NCBI GenBank assembly: GCA_946615865.1
Contig: CAMOIJ010000006.1
Location: 1 to 64,000, forward strand
Origin: an uncultured Lachnospiraceae bacterium
GTDB lineage: Bacteria > Bacillota > Clostridia > Lachnospirales > Lachnospiraceae
Reading direction: 5' to 3'
DNA: 64,000 nt
Part shown: positions 7,799 through 16,627 of the stretch, piece after piece
How the letters are laid out: the number at the start of each line of letters is the position of its first letter
Position numbering within the stretch: position 1 is the first letter of the stretch
Program-made: the position numbers and the translations under genes
The notes under the pieces: model-generated
Database searches by the model: none
Told to the model about the DNA's origin: nothing
Seen by the model: the letters and a program-made list of their open reading frames with translations, nothing else

Positions 7799-9019
7799 TC
7801 ACTCTCTGAGTCCAATGTATTTGTGGTTCGGCGCTTCTTTCTTACCCTGCGCCACTTCCTCAAGTTCGGCAAAAACGCTCTGAACGTGCTCCACGGTGAA
7901 ATCTCTTCCCGCAAGCCCATAGATGTAATTGACCGTCTCTACCATGACTTTATTTCTGAACAGAGCCGCCGGGATCTCGCTTCCCAGAGGTCCGCTGCAG
8001 CCGTTATAACTCTCGCAGCGGTCCATGATCGCCACTGCCTTACAGCCGCTTCTGCGGATCGCCTCGGCGATCTCTTTCTCAGGAAATGGTCTGAATACCC
8101 GGAGCTTGAGGATTCCGACCTTATGGCCTTCTTCCCTGAGCATATCCACTGCCGCCTTTGCAGTCCCGGCCGCGGATCCCATGATCACCATCAGATACTT
8201 CGCGTCTTCCGTCCTGTACTCCTCGAAGAATCCGTAACTTCTTCCGGACATCTCCCGGAAGCGCTCCGCGACCTCGAGGATCACCTCTCCGGCGCGCTCC
8301 ATCGCCGCTTCCTGCGCTCTTTTGGCTTCCATGGAGTATGCGGAGACTGCGTAAGGTCCCACAGAGACCGGTTTCCCGGGATTTAAGAGGAACTCCTCCG
8401 GGTTATACTCCCCTACGAAAGCCTTTACAGGCGCGTCCTCAAGCAGTTCGATATTCTCCACAGCGTGACTTGTGATGAAACCGTCCTGGCAGATCATCAC
8501 CGGCAGGTGCACCCTGGGATCCTCCGCGATCGGGAAAGCCTGAATGTAGTTGTCATAGGCCTCCTGATTGTTCTCTGAATAGATCTGGATCCATCCCGTG
8601 TCCCTTGCGCCCATTCCGTCGGAGTGGTCGCAGTTGATATTGATGGGACCGGACAGCGTGCGGTTGACCAGTGTCAGCACGATGGGCAGCCTGTTGGAAG
8701 CCGCCAGGAGCAGTTCTTCCCACATAAGCGCAAGGCCTGCGGAAGAAGTTGCTGTCATCGTCCTCGCACCCGCCGCCTCGGCTCCGATCGCCGCGGACAT
8801 CGCGGAGTGTTCGCTCTCAACGGGAATGAATTCCGTATCGATCTCTCCGTTCGCAATATAAGAGGACACCATCTGAGGGATTTCCGTGGAAGGTGTGATG
8901 GGAAAGGCCGGCATCACATCCGGATTCACCTGGCGGACCGCGTAGGAGACCGCCTCATTTCCCGACATTCTCTCCGGGATCGACTTGCTGCATACCACTT
9001 CGTCTCTGCTTCTGCTCAT
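7799..9019 (-). CDS. porA: 2-oxoacid:ferredoxin oxidoreductase, alpha subunit
   Basis: A 406-residue PorA-type subunit. The N-terminal pyrimidine-binding domain shows SGNEAVSYAVRQVNPDVMPAFPITPSTEI (written here only as a landmark: SGNEAVSYA then FPITPSTEI) and the catalytic-region ESEHSAMSAAIGAEAAGAR; the C-terminal part is the transketolase-like domain. I chose the ATG at 9019 because AAGGAGGG lies upstream and the ATG overlaps the delta-subunit stop as ATGA, indicating translational coupling. It pairs with PorB to form the catalytic heterodimer. Confidence 0.88.
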   Translation of the reverse strand: MSRSRDEVVCSKSIPERMSGNEAVSYAVRQVNPDVMPAFPITPSTEIPQMVSSYIANGEIDTEFIPVESEHSAMSAAIGAEAAGARTMTATSSAGLALMWEELLLAASNRLPIVLTLVNRTLSGPININCDHSDGMGARDTGWIQIYSENNQEAYDNYIQAFPIAEDPRVHLPVMICQDGFITSHAVENIELLEDAPVKAFVGEYNPEEFLLNPGKPVSVGPYAVSAYSMEAKRAQEAAMERAGEVILEVAERFREMSGRSYGFFEEYRTEDAKYLMVIMGSAAGTAKAAVDMLREEGHKVGILKLRVFRPFPEKEIAEAIRRSGCKAVAIMDRCESYNGCSGPLGSEIPAALFRNKVMVETVNYIYGLAGRDFTVEHVQSVFAELEEVAQGKKEAPNHKYIGLRE

Positions 9020-9324
9020 GCCTCGATTCCCTCCTTCATTGTGATGGCGCCGAAGGGACAAGCCTTGGCACAGATCCCGCATCCCTTGCAGTGATCGTAG
9101 TCAAAATCCAGCCGTTTGCCGTTCTTCACCGGAATACTTGAATCCGGACAGACAGGCGCGCACAGCAGGCACTGCCTGCACTTGTCCGGATCCAGCACCG
9201 GTGTATTCGTTCTCCATTCCCCCGTTTTGAACAGGCGGGAGGTGCCTCCTGCATAGAGCTGAAGCCCTTCAGTCAGGTCTGTATAGGGCGAGTTCTCGTT
9301 AATTCTTGTGATATCGGTACGCAT
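9016..9324 (-). CDS. porD: 2-oxoacid:ferredoxin oxidoreductase, delta (ferredoxin) subunit
   Basis: A 102-residue polyferredoxin. Two clusters are visible: CRQCLLCAPVCP and CKGCGICAKACP, each CxxCxxCxxxCP, binding two 4Fe-4S centres that carry electrons from the TPP site to soluble ferredoxin. The N-terminal 45 residues are a family-typical extension with TGEWRTNTPVLD. I chose the start MRTDITRI, with a weak GAAGAGAA ribosome-binding site; an earlier ATG gives a 23-residue extension overlapping the upstream hairpin and is less likely. The stop overlaps the porA start. Confidence 0.88.
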   Translation of the reverse strand: MRTDITRINENSPYTDLTEGLQLYAGGTSRLFKTGEWRTNTPVLDPDKCRQCLLCAPVCPDSSIPVKNGKRLDFDYDHCKGCGICAKACPFGAITMKEGIEA

Positions 9325-9397
9325 AAGTATAATTCTCTTCCTAAATTCTTTATTATCTGTCACAGAGTCCTGCCGGACACTGTTTTGCCGCAAAAGA

Positions 9398-9423
9398 AAC
9401 TCCCCGCCTGAAGACGGGGGTTT
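9398..9423 (-). terminator. Hairpin between porG and porD (attenuator or processing site)
   Basis: CCCCG/CGGGG stem with flanking AAA/TTT pairs, lying in the 130-base gap between the gamma and delta subunits. Read on the minus strand it is followed by AGTTTCTTTT, a weak terminator tail. A full terminator inside this operon would be odd, so partial attenuation or an mRNA-stability hairpin is more likely. Confidence 0.4.
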
Positions 9424-9454
9424 CGCGCACTCTCGTATTCATTCTCTGCCGTGA

Positions 9455-10099
9455 TCAGGCGCTCTGCTTCATCCTCCTGCCGGATGCGTTTGCATCGGCC
9501 ACATTGGCGGAGGCCTTCTTCATTTCCTTCTCTGCCTTATCATACGCCATTTCCAGAGCAGCCATATTTCCCTTTATCACTTCGGGCTTCTTCGCGAACT
9601 TGTGGGCAAAGGAAGCCTGCATCTCGGTGAGGAAATCTTCTCTCGACATGATACCTGTCACTGCTGCAGTTGCTGCCAGCATAGGAGTGTTGGGGAAATT
9701 CCTGCCAAGTGTCGTCTCGGAAATGTGTCTTGCATCCACCGTAAGGACTCTTCCCTTGTAACCGCGCAGAAGACTCCTGATTTCCCTGGCAGACTTGGGT
9801 GTATTGACGATGATCGCGCCTTCCCTCTTAAGCCCGTTCGTAACGTCTACTGAATGAAGGAGTGTCTCATCTACAACAACTACATAGTCGGGATCGTAAA
9901 TGTTGGAGTGGACGCGGATCTTATCCTCACTGATCCTGTTGAACGCCGTAATGGGAGCACCCATGCGCTCCGGACCGTATTCCGGAAATCCCTGCACGCA
10001 GCATCCTGTCTTGAACGCCACATCTGCCAGAAGCAGTGCCGCTGTCTTGGCGCCCTGGCCGCCTCTTCCATGCCATCTGATCTCTACTGTGTTTTTCAT
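9455..10099 (-). CDS. porG: 2-oxoacid:ferredoxin oxidoreductase, gamma subunit
   Basis: A 214-residue gamma subunit. The family signature IRWHGRGGQGAKTAALLLA is at the N-terminus, followed by VQGFPEYGPERMGAPI and the later VDETLL and NTPMLAA segments; this subunit binds CoA in the complex. The ATG at 10099 is preceded by AGAGGGATA. It is the first gene of porGDAB, 78 bases downstream of a good promoter. The C-terminal 25 residues are Ala/Ser/Lys-rich and unconserved. Many Clostridia use single-chain PFOR instead; the four-subunit form here may be additional. Confidence 0.88.
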   Translation of the reverse strand: MKNTVEIRWHGRGGQGAKTAALLLADVAFKTGCCVQGFPEYGPERMGAPITAFNRISEDKIRVHSNIYDPDYVVVVDETLLHSVDVTNGLKREGAIIVNTPKSAREIRSLLRGYKGRVLTVDARHISETTLGRNFPNTPMLAATAAVTGIMSREDFLTEMQASFAHKFAKKPEVIKGNMAALEMAYDKAEKEMKKASANVADANASGRRMKQSA

Positions 10100-10127
10100 C
10101 GAATATCCCTCTGTATAATGAATTATT

Positions 10128-10144
10128 TTCATCTCTTAGATGAA
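10128..10144. promoter_or_regulatory. 7-3-7 inverted repeat in the porGDAB leader
   Basis: TTCATCT and AGATGAA separated by CTT, located 29-45 bases upstream of the porG ATG and downstream of the predicted transcription start. A candidate operator for the LysR regulator encoded at the end of the operon, or an mRNA hairpin. Confidence 0.35.
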
Positions 10145-10176
10145 TTTCTTTGACTATCAAGTCACCGACATTCGTT

Positions 10177-10204
10177 ATTATACGCTCTTTTCGATGAATG
10201 TAAA
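10177..10204 (-). promoter_or_regulatory. Predicted sigma-70 promoter for porGDAB
   Basis: Minus strand: -35 TTTACA (10199-10204), 16-base spacer, perfect -10 TATAAT (10177-10182). It lies directly after the nth stop codon, so the por operon has its own start and is not dependent on nth transcription. Confidence 0.65.
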
Positions 10205-10210
10205 TATCTT

Positions 10211-10861
10211 TTATAATGAATAATTTTCACCATCCTTGCCATATCGGCAAATATCCTTCAGACAACACTCCGCGCATCTGGGCCTCCTCGCCACGCAGAC
10301 CGCCCGTCCATGCAGTACGAAGCGGTGGCACAGGTCATTTCCTTCCTCCGGAGGCACGATCTTCCAGAGCTCCCGCTCTACTTTGGCAGGCTCTTTGATG
10401 CCGTCCACCAGGCCGATCAGGTTGCACAGGCGGATGCAGTGAGTATCTGTAACTATGGCCGGTTTCCCGAAAACATCGCCCATGATCAGGTTCGCGCTCT
10501 TTCTGCCCACGCCGGGAAGAGCCAGCAGTTCCTCGAATGTCTCAGGGACATTATCGTTGTATTTTTCGTGCAGGACCTTCATACAGGCGGAGATGTCCCG
10601 CGCTTTGCTGGGTCCAAGCCCGCAGGGCCGCACGATCTTCTCGATCTCCTTCGTCTCCGCTTCTGCCAGCGCCGCGACAGAAGGAAACTTTTCATATAAG
10701 AGCGGGGTGATCTGGTCCACCCGCGCGTCGGTGCACTGGGCTGCCAGCCTGACGCTCACCAGAAGCTGCCACGCCTTGTCATAGTCCAGCGTGCACTTTG
10801 CCTCCGGGTATTCCTTTTTCAGCCTCTCAATGACCTGCAGGGTCAACTCTTTTTTGTCCAC
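10211..10861 (-). CDS. nth: Endonuclease III
   Basis: A 216-residue bifunctional DNA glycosylase/AP lyase for oxidised pyrimidines. The helix-hairpin-helix LPGVGRKSANLIMG contains the catalytic Lys (about residue 121), and IVTDTH holds the catalytic Asp. The C-terminus has the complete 4Fe-4S ligand pattern C-x6-C-x2-C-x5-C (CVARRPRCAECCLKDIC). The start is GTG with AGAGGTGG upstream. It is transcribed divergently from nhaC, with 184 bases between them. Confidence 0.96.
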   Translation of the reverse strand: MDKKELTLQVIERLKKEYPEAKCTLDYDKAWQLLVSVRLAAQCTDARVDQITPLLYEKFPSVAALAEAETKEIEKIVRPCGLGPSKARDISACMKVLHEKYNDNVPETFEELLALPGVGRKSANLIMGDVFGKPAIVTDTHCIRLCNLIGLVDGIKEPAKVERELWKIVPPEEGNDLCHRFVLHGRAVCVARRPRCAECCLKDICRYGKDGENYSL

Positions 10862-10977
10862 TTAATCCACCTCTTTGCTGCTTTTCAATGTACATGCAGT
10901 ATTCTTGCACGGGTACAGGCTGTTTGTCAAAATATCCCCTGCGCTTATTTTTTTGATCGCAAATCCGTTTCTACTAT

Positions 10978-11006
10978 TTGACTGTAATCCGACACTGTAT
11001 TACTAT
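10978..11006 (+). promoter_or_regulatory. Predicted sigma-70 promoter for nhaC
   Basis: -35 TTGACT (10978-10983), 17-base spacer, -10 TACTAT (11001-11006), with the nhaC start 40 bases further on. Confidence 0.65.
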
Positions 11007-11045
11007 GTTAAAGTATACTTTTTCATATTTTGAGAGGGGAAAAAA

Positions 11046-12653
11046 ATGCAAAAGAAAGAATCGAAAATCTCAGTCTCACTGATCGCCATGTTTGTGGTTG
11101 TCGCTCTCATCATTGCGATGGCGTTTCTGACAAACGCGGAATCCGTTCAGCAGACAGCCTGGTCACTGGTACCTCCGATCATCGCCATCGCGCTGGCACT
11201 GATCACCAAGGAAGTTTACAGTTCCCTGTTCATCGGTATCATTTCCGGCGCTCTCCTGTATTCGGGTTATAACTTCGAGGGGACCCTGAACCATATTTTC
11301 ACAGATGGTGTCATTGCGGTTCTCTCCGACTCCTACAACATGGGCATCCTGGTGTTCCTGGTGATCCTGGGCATCATGGTACAGCTGATGAACCGCACCG
11401 GCGGAAGCGCCGCATTCGGAAACTGGGCTTCTGAGAAGATCACAAGCAGAGAAGGCGCGCAGCTCGCCACCATCGGCCTCGGTTGCCTGATCTTCATCGA
11501 CGACTATTTTAACTGTCTGACAGTCGGCAGCGTAATGCGCCCCGTCACGGACAAGCACAAGATCTCCCGCGCCAAGCTCGCTTACCTGATCGACGCGACC
11601 GCAGCTCCCGTCTGCATCATCGCTCCGATCTCCTCCTGGGCTGCGGCCGTCTCCGGTTTCGTAGAGGGCGAGAACGGCATCGCGCTGTTCATCAAGTCCA
11701 TTCCTTATAACTATTACGCTCTGTTCACGATCGCCATGATGATCCTCATGGTCATAATGAAGATAGAGTACGGCCCCATGTATAAGCACGAGTACAACGC
11801 CCTTCAGAACGGCGACCTGTACACAACAGAAGATCGTCCTTATGCAAACGTAGACAGCTCCAAGGACAAGACTGACGGCAAAGTTGTCGATATGCTCTTT
11901 CCTATCATCTCTCTGGTCATCGGCTGCGTCATCGGCATGATCTACACCGGCGGTTTCTTCGAAGGCACAAGCTTCATCGAGTCCTTCGCGAACTCCGATG
12001 CTTCCGTAGGTCTCGTGCTCGGCTCCTTCTGCGCGCTGATCCTCACAATGGCCTTCTACATGGTTCGCAAATCTCTTGATTTTAGTTCCATCATGGAGTG
12101 CATCCCTGAGGGCTTCAAGCAGATGGTTCCCGCTATCCTGATCCTGACTTTCGCATGGTCCCTCAAGGCTATGACAGACAGCCTCGGCGCCAAGGAATTC
12201 GTCGCTTACGTCATCCAGAACAAGGCTGCAGGCTTTGCAGGACTTCTGCCCTTCATCATCTTCCTGATCGCCGTAGGTCTCTCTTTCGCGACCGGAACAA
12301 GCTGGGGAACCTTCGGTATCCTGATCCCGATCGTCGTCGCCTGCTTCCAGGCCACTGACTATCAGCTGATGATCATCTCCATGTCCGCATGTATGGCAGG
12401 CGCTGTCTGCGGCGACCACTGCTCCCCTATCTCCGATACGACCATCATGTCGTCAGCCGGTGCGCAGTGCAACCACCTCAACCACGTCTCCACGCAGCTC
12501 CCTTACGCGATGACCTGCGCCGCTATCTCAGCGCTGACCTACATCGTTGCAGGACTGACCAAGAACGTCTTCCTGCCTCTGCTGATCGGTCTCGTGATCC
12601 TGATCGCCGTCATGTATATTCTGTCCAGAAGAGCGGCGAAAGAGAACGCCTGA
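11046..12653 (+). CDS. NhaC-family Na+/H+ antiporter
   Basis: A 535-residue integral membrane protein with roughly 11-12 hydrophobic segments. Family landmarks include the early PPIIAIALALITKEVY, FIGIISGALLY, and the C-terminal TGTSWGTFGILIPI and DHCSPISDTTIMSSAG, a signature shared by NhaC-type antiporters. It exchanges sodium, or another cation or amino-acid couple, for protons at the cytoplasmic membrane. A GAGAGGGG ribosome-binding site precedes the ATG. It is monocistronic, with a strong promoter upstream and a strong terminator 18 bases downstream. Related transporters swap malate/lactate or lysine/arginine-type substrates, so ion specificity is by family only. Confidence 0.88.
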   Translation: MQKKESKISVSLIAMFVVVALIIAMAFLTNAESVQQTAWSLVPPIIAIALALITKEVYSSLFIGIISGALLYSGYNFEGTLNHIFTDGVIAVLSDSYNMGILVFLVILGIMVQLMNRTGGSAAFGNWASEKITSREGAQLATIGLGCLIFIDDYFNCLTVGSVMRPVTDKHKISRAKLAYLIDATAAPVCIIAPISSWAAAVSGFVEGENGIALFIKSIPYNYYALFTIAMMILMVIMKIEYGPMYKHEYNALQNGDLYTTEDRPYANVDSSKDKTDGKVVDMLFPIISLVIGCVIGMIYTGGFFEGTSFIESFANSDASVGLVLGSFCALILTMAFYMVRKSLDFSSIMECIPEGFKQMVPAILILTFAWSLKAMTDSLGAKEFVAYVIQNKAAGFAGLLPFIIFLIAVGLSFATGTSWGTFGILIPIVVACFQATDYQLMIISMSACMAGAVCGDHCSPISDTTIMSSAGAQCNHLNHVSTQLPYAMTCAAISALTYIVAGLTKNVFLPLLIGLVILIAVMYILSRRAAKENA

Positions 12654-12671
12654 TTAATTCTTAGATATGAT

Positions 12672-12705
12672 AAGGCCGCTGCAAACTGCAGCGGCCTTTT
12701 TCTGT
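12672..12705 (+). terminator. Rho-independent terminator of nhaC
   Basis: AAGGCCGCTGC / GCAGCGGCCTT hairpin with a five-base loop region, then TTTTTCTG. Textbook form. Confidence 0.92.
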
Positions 12706-12789
12706 CGGAATCATTGGTTTTGATTCCGGATATCAGCATATGCCAGTCATCTGTTTCCCGTTTTCGGTATATAAGCCTCTTTTACTTAC

Positions 12790-12996
12790 GTTCTCGTCCC
12801 TGCAAGGAAGTACTAACCAAAGAATTCTTGTCTGACATTTCCCATTCTTCACACTTTTCGGCACAGAAGCAATGATAACAAAAATCTGCGTCTACAAGCT
12901 TTGCTGGATTTTGGCTTTTCTCTGACATTATTCTGGAAATTCTTCATTCTGATGGACCATTGTTCTGAAAAGCATTCATTCTGAGGGACGAGAACA
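12790..12996. repeat. Gene-free stretch with short inverted and direct repeats
   Basis: The roughly 435 bases between the nhaC terminator and the MATE gene (12706-13139) contain no convincing ORF. A perfect 12-base inverted repeat, GTTCTCGTCCCT (12790-12801) and AGGGACGAGAAC (12985-12996), brackets 207 bases. Inside its right part, TTCATTCTGATGGAC (12943-12957) recurs with one change at 12976-12990, and TCTGACATT occurs twice. This could be a decayed small mobile element or a regulatory leader; nothing codes for a transposase. Confidence 0.5.
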
Positions 12997-13139
12997 TGAG
13001 CGAATTATGCTCCTGTACCGAATTATTTGCCGCCCGATCCAGAGAACGAACAATTTACTTCCTGCTTCGTGGCTCCCAGAGACGATAATCTTCTTAAAAT
13101 GTCCTCCTATACCTAATTCTTCCGGAAGGAAGCAGCCCC

Positions 13140-14507
13140 TTAAAGTCCCAGTTCCTTCCTGAACCTCAGATACAAAACAGCCGCCGTCACCACCGACGTC
13201 ACCTCCGCAAACGGTGTTGCCCAACTGACGCCGTAAAGCCCCATCAACATCTTGAAAACGTACATTGCCGGAATGTCCACAACGCCCTTCCTCATGATCG
13301 ACAGAATAAAGGAATACCGCCGCTTTCCAGCCGCCTGGAAGATCGTGTTGGCCATATAGGACAGAGCGCACAGGGGCGCCGCGAAGGCAAGGACACTCAG
13401 GAACCGGGTTCCGAATTCAACAGAGGCGGGCTCGTTGATAAAGAAGGTGATGAGCTGCCGCGCAAACAGCCTGAAAACGATTGTGCAGCAGATCGTGAAG
13501 CAAAGAGCCACAGATGCTGTAAACCGGATCGTTTTCTGCATGCGCTTATAGTTCTTTGCTCCGTAGTTGTAGGCGATCAGCGGCAGAACACCCTGCGTAA
13601 GACCTAAAGTAGTGTTGAAGGCGATCATATTCACTTTTTTGGCGATGCCCATGCCGGCGACTGCAGCACTTCCGTACTCTGCAACAAGTTTGTTGGCGAA
13701 GATATTGGAAACCATGGCAAGGGAAGTCTGCAGGGCTGCCGCTGAGCCGATGGAAAAGACCTCACCCGGAATTCCCTCATCGATAGTAAAATCGGCCGGA
13801 GAGAAGGTAAATACGGGGTTATCGCGGTGTCTGTAGAGGTAGTTCAGGAAATATAGGAGGGCTATCGTATTGGACAGGCAGGTCGCGATTGCCGCACCCG
13901 TCACTTCCATGCCTCGCGGAAGCAGGACAAACATAAACAGCGGATCCAAAATAATGTTCAGAATGCCGCCCATGGAAAGGCCGAATCCCGCCTCTTTCGC
14001 CGCGCCGATGGAGCGCACCAAATGCCCGCATAAAGCATTTCCCAGCGTCGGAATGGCGCCGACCACCATAGTCCAGAACATGTAGTCATAGATGTATCGA
14101 TAGGAATCCTCGCTTCCGCCGATCAGCGGGATCATCAGAGGCCGCGCAAAGAATACCACAGCTGCATAGATAATCGCTGCCATTAGGCCTCCGTAGAGGC
14201 TGAAAGCGAAGATCTTACGAGCACGCGTCACTTCTTTGCGCCCAAGCGCCCTGGAGATCGCGCTTGCTCCGCCAATTCCGAACAGATTCGCGAGCGCCTG
14301 AATGATGATGAAGATCGGAAGGCTCACAGAAAGCGCCGCCATCATGGCCGCGCTCCCCGTTCTGCCGACATACCAGGAGTCAGCAAAATTATAGACAATA
14401 TTAATCAGCTGCGTGATAATGGTCGGAATGGCCATCGTAAACACAGCCTGCGCGATGGGCGCCTCTTCAAAGATCCAGGTTCTCTTGTTACTGTTCTCTC
14501 TGTTCAT
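13140..14507 (-). CDS. MATE-family multidrug efflux transporter
   Basis: A 455-residue membrane protein with about twelve hydrophobic segments in two MatE repeats. The first repeat starts AVFTMAIPTIITQLINIVYNFADSWYVG-type sequence (landmark NIVYNFADSWYVG), and the second contains LGLTQGVLPLIAYNYGAK, both characteristic of Na+- or H+-coupled MATE exporters. The start at 14507 has AGGA seven bases upstream; an in-frame upstream ATG would overlap the gap without a good site. It follows the ABC exporter by 79 bases on the same strand and may be co-transcribed with it. Substrate unknown. Confidence 0.88.
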   Translation of the reverse strand: MNRENSNKRTWIFEEAPIAQAVFTMAIPTIITQLINIVYNFADSWYVGRTGSAAMMAALSVSLPIFIIIQALANLFGIGGASAISRALGRKEVTRARKIFAFSLYGGLMAAIIYAAVVFFARPLMIPLIGGSEDSYRYIYDYMFWTMVVGAIPTLGNALCGHLVRSIGAAKEAGFGLSMGGILNIILDPLFMFVLLPRGMEVTGAAIATCLSNTIALLYFLNYLYRHRDNPVFTFSPADFTIDEGIPGEVFSIGSAAALQTSLAMVSNIFANKLVAEYGSAAVAGMGIAKKVNMIAFNTTLGLTQGVLPLIAYNYGAKNYKRMQKTIRFTASVALCFTICCTIVFRLFARQLITFFINEPASVEFGTRFLSVLAFAAPLCALSYMANTIFQAAGKRRYSFILSIMRKGVVDIPAMYVFKMLMGLYGVSWATPFAEVTSVVTAAVLYLRFRKELGL

Positions 14508-14586
14508 GTGTTGTCCTGTTCTGTCAAAACATCGCCGTATCTGATCCACTGCAAGGTCCGCCGGTCAGCGGCATGCTCCCAATCGG

Positions 14587-16608
14587 TCAGTATCCTCTCT
14601 CGCTGTCCCTCATCATCTCTTCTCTGAATTCCTCGTAGGAATCTCCGTAGATCCGGAAATCCTCTTCCATATGTACGCGCTTCTCCGCAGCCCTTCTGCG
14701 CACTCTGTGAGGGCCGCTGTAAGAGCCGCCGCCGTCCCATCCGATGGGTTCGTCGGGCTCAGGCTCCTCTTCTGCGGGCTCCATAGCGCCCTTGAACTGC
14801 GTCTCATAGAGTTCAGTGTAGACGCCGCCGGCTTTGACCAGATCCTTGTGCTTGCCGCGCTCGGCGATCTCGCCGTCTTTGATAACGAGGATCTCGTCCG
14901 CCGCCAGAATCGTAGAGAGCCTGTGGGCGATGAGTATACTGGTCCTCGAAGATACCAGAGGATCGATGGCGTCCTGGATCTTGCGCTCGGAGATCGAGTC
15001 AAGAGCCGACGTCGCCTCGTCGAAGATCAGCAGCGCGGGATCCCGCAGCAGCACGCGCGCTATGGAAAGCCTCTGCTTCTCGCCGCCGGATAGCTTAAGT
15101 CCCCGGTTTCCGACCATTGTGTCGAGACCGTTTGGCTGATTAGAGATAAAGTCGTAGATATTGGCCCGCTCACACGCGTCGACAAGCTCTGCTTCAGAAG
15201 CATCGGGCTTGACATAGAGCAGGTTCTCCCTGATCGTTCCGTTGAACAGGTATGTGTCCTGGGTCACGACGCCGATATTGCCGCGCAGGAAGGTCAGATC
15301 AATCTTTTTGACATTGATCCCGTCGAAGAGCACCTCGCCGCTTACCGCGTCGTACAGGCGTGGGATCAGGTTAACCAGCGTGCTCTTGCCTGAACCCGAA
15401 GGACCCACAATAGCAATACTGTGCCCGGTATCCAGCTTGAAAGTCACGTCTTTAAGGATCTGTCTGGACGGCTCGTAGTAGAAATTCACGTGCTTGAACT
15501 CAACGCTTCCCTCTGCGTGATCAGGAGTGATCGCATCCGGAGCGTTCTGAATCTCCACCGGCATGTCAAAATATTCAAAGATCCTCGAGAACATAGCCAT
15601 GGAGCGCATCCAGTCGACCTGAATGTTGAGAAGGGAGTTCACCGGCCCGTACATCCTTCCAAGGAGAGCCACCAGCACCGTTATATCACCGACCGTAAGA
15701 TCTGAGTCATAGCGAAGCATCAAGATGCCGCCCACAAGGTACAGGAGCATCGGTCCGACGCTTGTGATCGTAGTAAGGATGACCCTGAACCAGCGTCCCG
15801 CCATGCTCTCCTTGATGTTGAGCTCTATCATGCGGCGGTTCGCCTTCTCGTAGCGGTCGTATTCATACTCTTCTTTGCAAAAGAGCTTCACCAGCGTCTG
15901 TCCGCTAACGGACATCGTCTCGCCGAGGATTCCGTTGATCTCGTCGTTGCAGGCCTGGGCTTCCTGGGTCAGGCTCCATCGCTTCTGGCCGGCCTTCCTG
16001 GTGGGGATCGTAAAGAGCGGCACGATGATGATGCCCACCGTCGCCAGAATCCAGTTCTTCTGATACATGGCGATCAGCGCCACTACCAGCGTGATCGAAT
16101 TGGACAGGATGCTGGTAAACGTGCCGGAGATCACTGTTTTGACGCCATCGATGTCACTGGTCATGCGCGTGATGATATCGCCCTGGTTGTTGGACGTAAA
16201 GAAGCGCTGGGACATGCTCTGCAGATGGCTGTACATCTGATTGCGCATATCGAAAGTGATGTGCTGGGCTATCCAGGTGTTGAGATAGCTCTCCGCAACG
16301 CCGATCAGGTTCGCGCCGGCTGTCACCGCCAGAGACAGCACAATATACATGATCAACTTATTGAAATCTCTGCCGATCAGGCCCTCGTCGATGATCTTAC
16401 CGGTGAGGACCGAGGGCATCAGCGACATGATCGAGGAGAAGACAATACATAAAAGTGTCAGCGCGAGCTGCTTCCAGTAAGGTGTCAGATAGGAAAAGAC
16501 GCGCCTCAAAAGCTCCGGCGTCACCTGCGGGAGATTCTTCTTTTCTTCCTCGGACATAAAGTTTCTGCTTCCGGGGCCGAAGCCCATTCCATGGCCTCCA
16601 GGGGGCAT
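14587..16608 (-). CDS. ABC exporter, fused permease and ATPase
   Basis: A 673-residue type-IV ABC half-transporter. Residues 1-40 are a Gly/Pro-rich N-terminal tail, about 40-330 carry six membrane helices, and about 365-600 form the ATPase: Walker A GPSGSGKST, Q-loop VTQDTYLFNGTIRENLL, signature LSGGEKQR, Walker B ALLIFDEATSALD and switch HRLS. A charged tail of roughly 60 residues rich in Glu and Arg follows. Lipid A/multidrug (MsbA/LmrA-like) exporters are the nearest type. No second half-transporter gene is adjacent, so a homodimer is likely. It starts 19 bases after the nitroreductase gene. Confidence 0.9.
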   Translation of the reverse strand: MPPGGHGMGFGPGSRNFMSEEEKKNLPQVTPELLRRVFSYLTPYWKQLALTLLCIVFSSIMSLMPSVLTGKIIDEGLIGRDFNKLIMYIVLSLAVTAGANLIGVAESYLNTWIAQHITFDMRNQMYSHLQSMSQRFFTSNNQGDIITRMTSDIDGVKTVISGTFTSILSNSITLVVALIAMYQKNWILATVGIIIVPLFTIPTRKAGQKRWSLTQEAQACNDEINGILGETMSVSGQTLVKLFCKEEYEYDRYEKANRRMIELNIKESMAGRWFRVILTTITSVGPMLLYLVGGILMLRYDSDLTVGDITVLVALLGRMYGPVNSLLNIQVDWMRSMAMFSRIFEYFDMPVEIQNAPDAITPDHAEGSVEFKHVNFYYEPSRQILKDVTFKLDTGHSIAIVGPSGSGKSTLVNLIPRLYDAVSGEVLFDGINVKKIDLTFLRGNIGVVTQDTYLFNGTIRENLLYVKPDASEAELVDACERANIYDFISNQPNGLDTMVGNRGLKLSGGEKQRLSIARVLLRDPALLIFDEATSALDSISERKIQDAIDPLVSSRTSILIAHRLSTILAADEILVIKDGEIAERGKHKDLVKAGGVYTELYETQFKGAMEPAEEEPEPDEPIGWDGGGSYSGPHRVRRRAAEKRVHMEEDFRIYGDSYEEFREEMMRDSERGY

Positions 16609-16627
16609 AGCGCACCTCCTCCTTCAA

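Noticed and set aside
10114-10231. Two 20-base near-identical strings (18 of 20) at 10114-10133 and 10212-10231
   Set aside because: The second copy is the end of nth coding sequence; AT-rich similarity is likely chance.
11163-12419. 418-codon open frame opposite nhaC
   Set aside because: Low-complexity Asp/Glu/His-rich translation, no start signal, exactly antisense to a clear transporter gene.
12976-13371. 131-codon frame overlapping the 3' end of the MATE gene
   Set aside because: Out-of-frame translation of the MATE coding sequence plus the gene-free gap; no ribosome-binding site.
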